From Nocardia sp. alder85J (GTDB lineage Bacteria > Actinomycetota > Actinomycetes > Mycobacteriales > Mycobacteriaceae), in the NCBI RefSeq assembly GCF_020176955.2, contig NZ_JAIUCZ020000006.1, forward strand, positions 434,001-498,000: a stretch of DNA of 64,000 nucleotides, given 5' to 3'. A program made the position numbers and the translations under genes. The notes beneath the pieces were generated by a model that did not search any database, was not told the origin of the DNA, and saw only the letters and a list, made by a program, of their open reading frames with translations. Positions within the stretch are counted from its first letter, which is position 1, and every line of letters begins with the position of its first letter. Shown piece after piece: positions 1 to 8,334 of the stretch.

Positions 1-2053
1 CCTGCGCGAAAGCCCCCATGATCTGCCCGTCGACCACCTGGGGATTGATCACCCGGCCGGCGTCCTCAGCACAGACATAGTTCAAGATCCTGAGTTCTCC
101 GGTGCTCCGGTCGATCTCGACAACGGCCATTTGCACCCCCGCGGCGAAGGCTCCTCGAATCGGATCGAAGAAAGTCGTCGCCTGCAGGCCCGGCTCGATG
201 CCCTCGGGAAGCCGGTTCGATTCGAGGTAGGCGATCCTCGCCAGCTCCGACAGGGTCCCGATCGGTTTCTCGGTGTCCGATCCCCACACTTCACCCGCGA
301 CAAGAGTCGGATCTGCGGTCTCGTACACCAGCGCTGCCAACTTCAGGATCTGCTCCCGTACCATCTGCCCGGCGCGGTGCGCGGCACCACCGCCGATCAC
401 CGCCTGCCGCGAAGAGAACGCACCGAAACCCCAGAGCGACTCGTTGGTGTCTCCGATCCGGACGTTGACGTCGTCGTAGCCGACTCCTACTGCGTCCGCG
501 ACGATCTGCGCGATCGTGGTCTCGAGACCTTGCCCCTGCGTGGTCACCCCGCTCAGGACCGTAACCGTGCCATCCGGCTCCACTCGAACGGTGCAGGCGT
601 CATGGCCGGTACGGAACGGCATTCGGGGGCCTGCCGCGGCGGCTCGCCCGAGCCCCGTCAGTTCGTTGTAGCAAGCAACACCGATACCGAGAGGGTTCTC
701 GCCGGTCGTCCGCCGACGTCGTTGTTCGACCCGAACGGCGTCGTAATCGATCGCGACGACACACTTGGCCAGGCACTCCAGATATGTGCCGGAATCATCG
801 ACGAGCCGACTCGGCATCCGATACGGTACGTCCTCGGGCCGGATCAGGTTACGCCGACGGATATCGAGGTCGGAGATTCCGAGTTGCGCGGCGGCGGCGT
901 TGAACATCGTCTCCATGGCGAAAACCGTTGCCGGCCTCGCGACGCCCCGATACGGACCCGCACAGGCCGTGTTCGTCGCCACACCACGCACCGAGCAGCG
1001 GTAGTTCTCGAGCCGGTACGGGCCCGACAACAGTCCGCCGGCCATCAGCGGCTCGATACCGGCCGTCCACGGATACACCGAATATGCACCCACATTGCAG
1101 GTGACCGCCGCATCCAGTGCGAGCAGTGTCCCATCCGGCCCGAATCCGGCCTTCATACGATAGTGGTGATCACGGGCATGCGCCGCGGCCAGGAGGTGCT
1201 CGGCACGATCTTCGACCCATTTGAGGGGAACGCCCGGCATGGCGCGAGCCATGAGACACAGCGCGACATCCTCGGGGTACAGGACAGCCTTGGTACCGAA
1301 GCCTCCACCAACGTCGGGTGCCACGACTCGAACGTTGCCTTCGGCCAGTCCGAGCAGCTCCGCCAGCATGTTCCGTACGAGATGCGGAATCTGAGTACCC
1401 AGGTACAGGACCAACTTGTCCTCGTGAGCGTCCCACAACGCGACGCCCGCCCGGCATTCCATCGGGTTGCCGGCGTGCCGGTTCGTGGTCAGCTCACGTT
1501 CGATGACGACAGCCGAACCCGCGAAGGCTTCATCGACATCGCCCGCGGTGAAGGTTCTCGCGAGCAGGACATTGTCCGGAGCTTCAGCGTGCACCGGAAC
1601 CTCCGGATACACCATGGCGTCGACGCTGGGTGGCAACACCTCGTAATCCACCCGAATGCGCTCCAGTGCATCCTCGGCCAGGTACCGGCTGTCGGCCACA
1701 ACGGCGGCGACCGCTTCGCCTGCGAACCGCACCTTTTCGTTCGCGAGAACAGGCTGCGCCGTCTCCACATATGTCGGGAGAGCCGATTGCGCGATCAGAT
1801 GTACCGACCGGAAATCCGGCCTGTCACCTGTGAAAACCTTCCGGACGCCGGGCAGAGCCGCAGCCTCGGAAACATCGACCGATCCGATGTTCGCGTGCGC
1901 CAGCGGGCTGCGCAGAAACGCGACGTGGCGCATGCGTGGAAATTCGAGGTCCGAGACGAACCGCCCGTGGCCCGTGACCAGCCGACTGTCTTCCTTACGC
2001 CGGACCCGCTTTCCGACGACTCCCTCGTAGGCGCCTGTACCGAGTTCTTTCAT
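1..2053 (-). CDS. Molybdopterin-binding subunit, CoxL/xanthine dehydrogenase family (3' end outside window)
   Basis: The visible 684 residues match the large molybdenum-cofactor subunit of the xanthine dehydrogenase/CO dehydrogenase family (usually about 780 aa), which hydroxylates aldehydes, purines or aromatic heterocycles. The N-terminus has the typical VGKRVRRKEDSRLVTGHGRF start, and a PYRGVAR motif near residues 367-373 occupies the active-site loop. True CO dehydrogenases (form I) carry AYxCSFR there, so CO is unlikely to be the substrate. The window edge cuts the gene in a QVVDGQIMGAFAQ stretch typical of the C-terminal domain. The ATG overlaps the stop of the upstream dehydrogenase gene (ATGA), so the two are co-translated. 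The FAD and iron-sulfur subunits (CoxM, CoxS types) are not upstream and would have to lie beyond position 1. The substrate is unknown. Confidence 0.88.
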   Translation of the reverse strand, partial: MKELGTGAYEGVVGKRVRRKEDSRLVTGHGRFVSDLEFPRMRHVAFLRSPLAHANIGSVDVSEAAALPGVRKVFTGDRPDFRSVHLIAQSALPTYVETAQPVLANEKVRFAGEAVAAVVADSRYLAEDALERIRVDYEVLPPSVDAMVYPEVPVHAEAPDNVLLARTFTAGDVDEAFAGSAVVIERELTTNRHAGNPMECRAGVALWDAHEDKLVLYLGTQIPHLVRNMLAELLGLAEGNVRVVAPDVGGGFGTKAVLYPEDVALCLMARAMPGVPLKWVEDRAEHLLAAAHARDHHYRMKAGFGPDGTLLALDAAVTCNVGAYSVYPWTAGIEPLMAGGLLSGPYRLENYRCSVRGVATNTACAGPYRGVARPATVFAMETMFNAAAAQLGISDLDIRRRNLIRPEDVPYRMPSRLVDDSGTYLECLAKCVVAIDYDAVRVEQRRRRTTGENPLGIGVACYNELTGLGRAAAAGPRMPFRTGHDACTVRVEPDGTVTVLSGVTTQGQGLETTIAQIVADAVGVGYDDVNVRIGDTNESLWGFGAFSSRQAVIGGGAAHRAGQMVREQILKLAALVYETADPTLVAGEVWGSDTEKPIGTLSELARIAYLESNRLPEGIEPGLQATTFFDPIRGAFAAGVQMAVVEIDRSTGELRILNYVCAEDAGRVINPQVVDGQIMGAFAQ

Positions 2054-2817
2054 GGCATCGAATACCCGCCGTTCACCGACAAGACCTGGCCTGTCGTCCA
2101 CGACGAGCGAGGCGAGGCCAGCAACAGGATCGCCGGCGTGATGTCGGCGGGCCGCCCGAAGCGCCGGAGCGGGTATGCGGACAGGATCCGCTTCATCTTT
2201 TCGTCGTCTGCATTGCCGGTGTGCTCGTCGAGGCTGCCGGTCTGTACGAGGGCGATGGAAACCGCGTTGGCCCGGATCTTGTACCGCGCCAGCTCTTTCG
2301 CCAGGGACTTCGTCAATCCGAGGGTCGTCGACCTGGTCGTCGCCGTCACCAGCAGGCGCGACTCGCCGACCCGGCCGGAATCTCCCATCAGGCTGACGAT
2401 CGACCCCTCCACCTGATGCTCCACCATCTGCCGGGATACGGCCTGGGTGATCCGAAGGGTTCCGGTCACGGTGATATCGACCTGCGGAGCCCAATCTTCC
2501 TCGGTAGATTCCAGGAACGGCTTGTTCTGGGTGACCGCGGCGTTGTTGACCAGGACATCGATGGGACCCAAGCTGTCCTTGACCAGATCGACCGCACCGA
2601 GGACCGCTTCCCTGTCGGCCAGGTTCGCTCCGACCGCGATCGCTTTCACTCCCAGAGCTATCGCCTCCTCGGCCGCGTTTTCGGCGCCTTGCGCGGAGGA
2701 ACCGTAGTGAAACGCCACATTCGCACCCTCGGCAGCGAAGGCCAGCCCGATCTCCTTACCCAGCCCGCGGCCGGCCCCCGTCACGAGAACCGTCTTGCCG
2801 AGTAGATTCATATCCAT
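2050..2817 (-). CDS. Short-chain dehydrogenase/reductase-like protein with altered active site
   Basis: A 255-residue classical SDR by fold: TGAGRGLG nucleotide-binding motif near residues 13-20, NNAA near 91-94, and a GLTKSLAKELA helix. The catalytic triad is not conserved. Aligned on that helix, the Tyr position is Thr158, the Lys position is Arg162, and the Ser position 13 residues before the Tyr is Gly145. The protein may be non-catalytic, a binding partner, or use other chemistry. The ATG at 2817 lies 2 bp after the stop of the upstream hydrolase and has AAAGAG upstream. An in-frame start 33 bp earlier would overlap that gene. It sits between the metallo-hydrolase and the molybdopterin subunit in one operon. 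Confidence 0.85.
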   Translation of the reverse strand: MDMNLLGKTVLVTGAGRGLGKEIGLAFAAEGANVAFHYGSSAQGAENAAEEAIALGVKAIAVGANLADREAVLGAVDLVKDSLGPIDVLVNNAAVTQNKPFLESTEEDWAPQVDITVTGTLRITQAVSRQMVEHQVEGSIVSLMGDSGRVGESRLLVTATTRSTTLGLTKSLAKELARYKIRANAVSIALVQTGSLDEHTGNADDEKMKRILSAYPLRRFGRPADITPAILLLASPRSSWTTGQVLSVNGGYSMP

Positions 2818-2819
2818 TG

Positions 2820-3632
2820 TCAGAATGTCTCTTTCTTTTCGTAAGTCCATTCCGTACGACCGTCCCGAGTAGTGAGGTAGCCGGGGCGGAGATCCGGAAA
2901 GTGAGCTGCGAATACAGCGGTGCCGGTATCGGAGAATTCAGACACGAAATCTGACCGGGACGCTCGCGCTCGATCCCGCGAGAAATCGAAGAAGAATTCC
3001 CAATCAGGCTGGGTGAACTCCAGCGGGGTATGGGCGAGATCACCGACGAGAGCAGCCGTCCGACCCTCCGACGACACGATGAAGACGGTGGTGCCGGGAG
3101 TATGTCCCGGGAAGTGCCGGGCCACAACGCCGGGAGCGATCGTCACATCGCTGTCGAACAGCTCCAACCGAGGCACCACAGGATTCAGCTTTCGCTTCGC
3201 ACCCGGTTCGGCATCGGAACTCTCGACGAAATGTTCCCAATCCAGCCGATGGACCCGGTACGTGGCGTTCTCGAAGACTATGTTGCCTTTTCTGGTCGCC
3301 CAGCCGACATGATCGAAGTGCAGGTGAGTGAAAATAACGTCCGTGACGTCGCCGGGTTCGATACCGTACCCGGCGAGGCTGTTCAGTAGCTCGCCGCCCC
3401 GATATCTGCCGTTGTCGATCGACCCGACACCGGCATCGACGAGTATTGTACGATCCGAGGTCCGCAAAAGATAACCACCGACCGCAAGCTCCAGATTCCC
3501 CTCGGTGTCGAGCAGTCCGGAATTTTCGTCCCACGGATCTCCGTCGAAACCTTTTCGACACAAAACTTCCCGGGCATTCTCCCGCCCGATGCCGTCGTAG
3601 ACAGGGTCGAGTTCGATCGCTCCCAATCGCAT
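2820..3632 (-). CDS. MBL-fold metallo-hydrolase
   Basis: A 270-residue metallo-beta-lactamase-fold hydrolase with a full set of metal ligands: HLHFDH at residues 103-108, GHTPG at 176-180, the bridging Asp at 198 (VGD) and His244 (AAHFP). The family includes lactonases, glyoxalase II-like enzymes and quorum-quenching hydrolases. With a molybdenum hydroxylase operon around it, lactone or thioester hydrolysis is plausible but unproven. ATG 3632 is preferred over the in-frame start 39 bp upstream because GGAGGG lies just before it. The downstream SDR begins 2 bp after its stop. Confidence 0.88.
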   Translation of the reverse strand: MRLGAIELDPVYDGIGRENAREVLCRKGFDGDPWDENSGLLDTEGNLELAVGGYLLRTSDRTILVDAGVGSIDNGRYRGGELLNSLAGYGIEPGDVTDVIFTHLHFDHVGWATRKGNIVFENATYRVHRLDWEHFVESSDAEPGAKRKLNPVVPRLELFDSDVTIAPGVVARHFPGHTPGTTVFIVSSEGRTAALVGDLAHTPLEFTQPDWEFFFDFSRDRARASRSDFVSEFSDTGTAVFAAHFPDLRPGYLTTRDGRTEWTYEKKETF

Positions 3633-3707
3633 AAGCCCTCCGTTCACAATACTGCCGGCAGTCCGAAGCACGTCGCCAGGACATCGAGACGCCGAGAGGC
3701 GCCCAAA

Positions 3708-4316
3708 TCAGGATGCGAGCCTTTTTCGGCGAAGTCGACGGAAGGCCAACGCGACCGAGAAGACAGCCACGACAGAAATCCCGGCCGCAGCGGCGAACTT
3801 CATCAGTGTCGGCCCTGCCACCGCGCCCAGATCGAGCGCTTCGATTCTTTCCGGATCAGCATCACTGTCGACCTCGAGATACTTTTCCAAGTTGCGGACG
3901 AATTGCATGAGGATCCGACTGGAGATATCAGCGACCACACCTCGGCCGAACTGCGCGGCCCGGCCCGACAACGCCAGATCCGTTTGGACGTGAGCTTCGG
4001 TACTCGCTCCTCGCGGATCGAGGTTCATGGTGATCGTCACCGACAAGTTTCCCTGACCGGCGACATCTCGGCCGGAAGCCTGAATAACCACCAGACGGTT
4101 TGCCTCGTCCCTCTTCAGGAACCGCCCTTCGCCGGTGAACAGCAGTGACACCGGGCCGAACTTCACTTTGATCACGCCCTCGAAGCGGTCGCCATCGACA
4201 GCCTGAAGCGCCGCGCCGGGCAGGCACGGAATCACTTGTTCGGCGTCGGTCAAGACTGCCCAGGCCCGGTCGACGGGAACATCCACCGAGAAGGTATTGA
4301 GTAGCTCCACCGCCAA
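3708..4316 (-). CDS. CoxG-like SRPBCC-fold protein with C-terminal membrane anchor
   Basis: A 202-residue protein of the CoxG/SRPBCC family, whose members accompany molybdenum hydroxylases and in Oligotropha help membrane attachment of CO dehydrogenase. The CoxG fold is seen in the opening (FSVDVPVDRAWAVLTDAEQV), CLPGA, and the repeating strands to about residue 150. Residues about 168-190 form one hydrophobic segment followed by the basic tail RRLRRKRLAS, consistent with an anchor facing the cytoplasm. It is the first gene of the CoxL operon. The start is TTG at 4316, with an in-frame GTG at 4310 also possible. No clear ribosome binding site is visible, and an 18-bp palindrome lies 3 bp upstream. 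Confidence 0.85.
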   Translation of the reverse strand: MAVELLNTFSVDVPVDRAWAVLTDAEQVIPCLPGAALQAVDGDRFEGVIKVKFGPVSLLFTGEGRFLKRDEANRLVVIQASGRDVAGQGNLSVTITMNLDPRGASTEAHVQTDLALSGRAAQFGRGVVADISSRILMQFVRNLEKYLEVDSDADPERIEALDLGAVAGPTLMKFAAAAGISVVAVFSVALAFRRLRRKRLAS

Positions 4317-4319
4317 AAC

Positions 4320-4337
4320 CTAACTAATAGTAGTTAG
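4320..4337. promoter_or_regulatory. 18-bp palindrome, likely operator of the CoxG-CoxL operon
   Basis: CTAACTA, 4-base spacer ATAG, then TAGTTAG: perfect 7-bp arms in an AT-rich patch of GC-rich DNA, directly upstream of the CoxG-like TTG start. Position and symmetry fit a dimeric repressor site, for example of a TetR or GntR protein. The cognate regulator is not identified here. Confidence 0.55.
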
Positions 4338-4815
4338 TAAGTCAATTTACGACCCGGCCTCTGCGGTGTCAACACTGCAATGCGCTCACACCCATGACCT
4401 GATCAGCACTGCAGTGGGAACGAACCCATTTGTTCGTCGCCTCGGCAGTGCAGCAGCTACCGATCATTCGTTTGGTCAGGTGGTTAGCCGTGGTACGACG
4501 GAACCGGTGACACGGCGACGAGCCCGGACTCCAGGTGGACAGCCCGGCACCTCGCCGACGCACGGGCGTCCCCTATACGAGATCCATCCTGCATCCAAGC
4601 ATGCTAGGACCAGATAGTACAAGAGTCCAGGATCCAGGATGTGGGGTGGGCTCGAATCCTGGACCTCGCCCGCACGGCTGCCACCTACACGCGTGGCGGG
4701 AATCGCGGCCCATCCACCGGTACGGCAGACCACCGTCATACAGCTACGTTTCAGCAACTATCGAGGTATCGTGGCAGCAGGTCAGGATGTTTCGACCGTC
4801 CAGGAGGTGACCGGC
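4338..4815. other. Divergent intergenic region between the CoxG operon and the PknK-like gene
   Basis: About 480 bp without a supportable gene; the ORFs crossing it resemble nothing recognisable. It holds a perfect 9-bp inverted repeat, GTCCAGGAT at 4625-4633 and ATCCTGGAC at 4656-4664, and a direct partial copy GATCCAGGAT at 4631-4640. A related ATCCAGGAT box recurs in the divergent promoter region at 11.9-12.1 kb. No good -35/-10 pair could be assigned. Confidence 0.5.
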
Positions 4816-4890
4816 ATGGGTCCGGTGGTACTGCGCGCGTCTCACGACCTCGTGACGGTGTGCGACATGAGCGGCGTCCCGTCGCTATGA
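4816..4890 (+). CDS. 24-residue leader peptide ORF coupled to the PknK-like kinase
   Basis: A short ORF from ATG 4816 with a near-perfect Shine-Dalgarno (AGGAGGTGA ending 5 bases before the ATG) encodes 24 residues starting MGPVVLRASHDL and ending CDMSGVPSL. Its TGA overlaps the kinase ATG (ATGA at 4887-4890), while the kinase start has no ribosome binding site of its own. The arrangement suggests kinase translation is coupled to the leader. The peptide resembles no known attenuator leader, having no run of one regulatory amino acid. The alternative is that the kinase starts further upstream in frame, but that extension looks non-coding. Confidence 0.6.
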   Translation: MGPVVLRASHDLVTVCDMSGVPSL

Positions 4891-7800
4891 ACAGGCACGC
4901 CGATACACCGACACTACGAGACATGGCGGCAGGTATCGTCGCAGAGTTGACAGCCGCCGGTTTCGATGATCCGCAGCCGATCGGCCGAGGTGGATTCGGC
5001 GTGGTCTACTGCTGCTACGACCACGCCCTCGAACGTCACGTTGCGATCAAGCTGCTGCTGGCGGAGGTCGATGACGACGATCGCGCCCGATTCATACACG
5101 AGCAGCACATCTTGGGGCGGCTGTCCGGGCACCCCCATATCGTCCCGGCGATGTCTGCCGACATCACCGTAACCGGCCGACCGTACATAGTGATGCCGTA
5201 CTACCCGCGCCGCTCGCTCGACAATCTGATCCGACAGTATGGACCCTTGAGCTGGCCGGATGTCGCTTCCATCGGAGTGAAATTGGCGGGGGCGTTGGCG
5301 ACAGCGCACGGTTTCGGCATCGTGCACCGAGATGTGAAGCCGGCCAATATCCTGCTCACCGAATACCATGAACCTCAGTTGTCCGATTTCGGAGTGGCGC
5401 AACTCGGCGAGCACATGTCGTCGGCGACGATCCACGGGACACCGGCGTATACGGCCCCCGAAATCTTGTGCGGTGCGAGCGCCTCGCCTGCGTCCGACAT
5501 CTACAGCCTCGGTGCAACGCTGTTCAGCCTGCTCACGGGCAATTCTCCTTTCGCTCGGCGCCGAGACGAATCGATCGAATCCCAGCTGGCCCGGATCTCC
5601 TCCGCGCGCCTGCCGGATCTCCGCGAGCATGACGTACCGAAGAAGATTTGTGCGGCGATCGAGGAGTCCATGGCACTCGAGCCGACCGCTCGGCCCACAT
5701 CCGCTGCCGCGTTCGGAGAGAACCTACGAGACGCCCAGCGCGCCACCGGGCAGCCGGTGGATACGCTGACCGTGCTGCGACGCGACAGCGAGACCGGATC
5801 CGAATCCTCCCCCGAGAGGATGTCGATGCTCCCACCGTATTCACCGTCCGGTTCCATCACTTCACCGCCTCCCCCGATGGCGGCGACGAAGTTTCGGCCG
5901 CCGACCACGGCGCGGACGCTGATAGGACGTGAGCGCCTGCTGCACATCCTCCGTAACAGCGGTCGCCGGAAGCTGCTCCTGGTGAACGGCCCCGCCGGGT
6001 TCGGCAAGACCACGCTGGCGGCTCAATGGGCACGTGAACTCGAAAATAGTGGCACGACCGTTGCGTGGCTGACCGTCGACCGCGACGACGATAACGTCGT
6101 CTGGTTTCTCGCTCATCTTGTCGCGGCGATCCGCCGTGTTCGTCCTGATATTTCCCGAGAATTGGCGGCACTATTGGAGCAGCGATCATCCGACGTAGTC
6201 CGATCAGTATTGTCGGCGCTGATCGACGAGATCCATGATTACGGACAGGATATCGTGCTGGTGGTCGATGATTGGCATCGCGTTCACAACGACGATGCCA
6301 TCGCCGCCATGAATTTCTTACTGCAGCACAGCTGCCACCACCTGCGAATCATGATCGTAGGTCGGAGCGGCAAGGGATTGGCCTCCACGAAGCTTTTGGT
6401 GGAGGACGAGGTGATCGACATAGACGTCGACGCTTTGCGGTTCGACAGAAAAGAAACCGACGCGTTCTTGGTAGAAGCCAGTCGCCTACCGTTGTCCGTC
6501 GACGACATCACAAAGATACAGGCCTCGACCGAAGGGTGGCCTGCAGCCCTCCAACTGGCCCAGTTGTCATTGACCGGGCGTGACGATCCCAAGGGTTTCA
6601 TCGACAACTTGACCGGACGACACCATGTCATCGGCGACTACTTGGCAGAAAACGTACTCGACTCACTCGAGCCGACACTGCTGGAGTTTCTCATGACGAC
6701 GTCCATAACTACCAAGATATGCGCAGGTCTCGCAACGGCGTTGTCGAATCGTGCCGATAGCCCGGACCTGCTCAACCAGATAGCGGATCGAAATCTCTTC
6801 CTGCAGCGCATGGACGATGAAGGAGAATGGTTTCGCTATCACAGACTGTTCGCCGATTACCTACAACGCCGGAGCGCACAATGGGATCCCGACCGTGTGA
6901 CGGCTCTGCATCTGCGTGCTTCCGAATGGTTTTCGGAGCATCGGTTGATCGTCGAGGCGCTGGACCACGCACTCGCGGCGGACGCAGTCGACCGGGCGAT
7001 AGAACTTGTGGAGGCCAATGCAACAGACCTGGTACTGGCTGGTCGCACAGCCACTTTTCTGGGACTGATGGACAAGCTTCCGGTTTCGTGGACCGACATG
7101 CGGCCACGATTGCAACTATGCGTGGCATGGGCCGATAGCGGATTACACCGAGGTAATCGGGTCACGAGCGCTGTACGGAAAGCTCTCGCCGCCGTCGACG
7201 CATCGGACCTGACCGACCACGAGGTTGCCTCGTTTCGCACGGAGGCAATGCTGGTTACCGGCCTCGAACAATATGTGTCCGATAACTTGGACGGCATCCA
7301 ACTAATCGATGTAGATCAGCTGAAAGATTTGGCGAACCCGATCATGTCGATTGCTGCCGCGGATCTGGCGGCAGCTGATGCCCTCAATCGATTCGACTAC
7401 GCCGCAGTGTACAGGTGGCAACAAACAGCCAGTCGATTCGCGCTGGGATCGGACCCTATCGCGACCCTGCAGAGCCATTGCATTGCCGGCTTGGCGGCAT
7501 TGGACCAACTGGATGTAGCGACAGCCGAGCACCATTTCACCGCAGCTCTGGGTTTGGCGTGCGAAACCGAGTTGGCACCACGCGCCGCGGTACTGGCCGG
7601 CGCCCTGCTCGGCGAACTTCGTTACGAGCAGGGTCGAATCGACGAGGCATGCGAACTTCTCGGTGCCAATGTCAGAGAGCAATGGCAGCCTGATGCGGTG
7701 GACTTTCTTCTTCCAGTTTATGCCACCGGCGCCCGGGTGGCATACCTGCATGGCAACAGTAAACATGCCACGGAATTGTTGGATATCGGAGAGAAGATCA

Positions 7801-8231
7801 GCGAGGAGAAATCGCTGCCGCGGCTGAGCGCACGCTTGGTCAACGAGCGAATCCGCATCGGATTGCCGATTTCGAACGATCTCCGAAAATATCTGTCCGA
7901 GTTGCCGACATACCGGAGGCAGACAACGAGAATCCGGGCGATGACGCGAGAACTGGAACAGGATTCCGCGATCCGCCTGATGCTGGCCGAGGGATCGCCG
8001 TCCGCAGTCGAGATCGCCTGCCGACGAGCGGAAGCACTCGTGGAAGCGGTAGACGATCGGCGCCGGCCGCGCGCAGCGGCCTACCTCCGATTGCTGTATG
8101 CCGACACTCTGCGCGTCGCCGGACACTCCAGCGAGGCCGACAGAGTAGCTGCGCCCACGTTGGCGTTGATCGAACACAAGGGTTTGCACCAGGTCGCGTC
8201 CGACACGAGCAGTAAGTTTTGGAGAAATTGA
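4887..8231 (+). CDS. PknK-like serine/threonine kinase with MalT-like ATPase/TPR regulatory region
   Basis: This 1114-residue protein matches the architecture of mycobacterial PknK. An N-terminal Ser/Thr kinase (about 30-285) has a GRGGFGVVY glycine loop, VAIK lysine near 55, HRDVKPAN catalytic loop at 147-154 and DFG at 167-169. A signal-transduction ATPase follows, with Walker A GPAGFGKTT near 366-374 and Walker B VLVVDDWH near 457. The rest is a helical, TPR-like region to the C-terminus. No LuxR-type helix-turn-helix is seen at the end. No transmembrane segment is seen, so it is cytoplasmic. In Mycobacterium tuberculosis PknK regulates transcription factors near it; here it stands between a molybdenum hydroxylase operon and a catabolic operon. 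The ATG at 4887 overlaps the leader ORF stop. Confidence 0.9.
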   Translation: MNRHADTPTLRDMAAGIVAELTAAGFDDPQPIGRGGFGVVYCCYDHALERHVAIKLLLAEVDDDDRARFIHEQHILGRLSGHPHIVPAMSADITVTGRPYIVMPYYPRRSLDNLIRQYGPLSWPDVASIGVKLAGALATAHGFGIVHRDVKPANILLTEYHEPQLSDFGVAQLGEHMSSATIHGTPAYTAPEILCGASASPASDIYSLGATLFSLLTGNSPFARRRDESIESQLARISSARLPDLREHDVPKKICAAIEESMALEPTARPTSAAAFGENLRDAQRATGQPVDTLTVLRRDSETGSESSPERMSMLPPYSPSGSITSPPPPMAATKFRPPTTARTLIGRERLLHILRNSGRRKLLLVNGPAGFGKTTLAAQWARELENSGTTVAWLTVDRDDDNVVWFLAHLVAAIRRVRPDISRELAALLEQRSSDVVRSVLSALIDEIHDYGQDIVLVVDDWHRVHNDDAIAAMNFLLQHSCHHLRIMIVGRSGKGLASTKLLVEDEVIDIDVDALRFDRKETDAFLVEASRLPLSVDDITKIQASTEGWPAALQLAQLSLTGRDDPKGFIDNLTGRHHVIGDYLAENVLDSLEPTLLEFLMTTSITTKICAGLATALSNRADSPDLLNQIADRNLFLQRMDDEGEWFRYHRLFADYLQRRSAQWDPDRVTALHLRASEWFSEHRLIVEALDHALAADAVDRAIELVEANATDLVLAGRTATFLGLMDKLPVSWTDMRPRLQLCVAWADSGLHRGNRVTSAVRKALAAVDASDLTDHEVASFRTEAMLVTGLEQYVSDNLDGIQLIDVDQLKDLANPIMSIAAADLAAADALNRFDYAAVYRWQQTASRFALGSDPIATLQSHCIAGLAALDQLDVATAEHHFTAALGLACETELAPRAAVLAGALLGELRYEQGRIDEACELLGANVREQWQPDAVDFLLPVYATGARVAYLHGNSKHATELLDIGEKISEEKSLPRLSARLVNERIRIGLPISNDLRKYLSELPTYRRQTTRIRAMTRELEQDSAIRLMLAEGSPSAVEIACRRAEALVEAVDDRRRPRAAAYLRLLYADTLRVAGHSSEADRVAAPTLALIEHKGLHQVASDTSSKFWRN

Positions 8232-8259
8232 AACAACGGTGAAATTTCGATCGATTCGG

Positions 8260-8292
8260 TCGTGGGGCCCGGTCGGGACCTGAGCCCCACGA
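8260..8292. terminator. Hairpin between convergent genes
   Basis: TCGTGGGGC at 8260-8268 and GCCCCACGA at 8284-8292 form a 9-bp GC-rich stem with a 15-base loop. It lies between the convergent ends of the PknK-like gene and the acyl-CoA dehydrogenase. There is no strong U-run, as is common in actinobacteria. Confidence 0.6.
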
Positions 8293-8334
8293 TCGTCTCA
8301 CCGGCCGGGTCGGCAGCCGGCACGCGACGAAAAA

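Noticed and set aside
131..2416. Plus-strand 761-codon open frame
   Set aside because: It is antisense to the CoxL-like and SDR genes, whose minus-strand products match known families; the plus product resembles nothing and is Arg/Pro rich.
4320..4337. Transposon end or IS footprint at the AT-rich palindrome
   Set aside because: No matching copy nearby and no gene interruption; an operator is simpler.
4641..4886. N-terminal extension of the PknK-like kinase to an upstream start
   Set aside because: The 82 extra residues look like translated non-coding DNA and contain no kinase sequence; the ATG overlapping the leader stop fits better.
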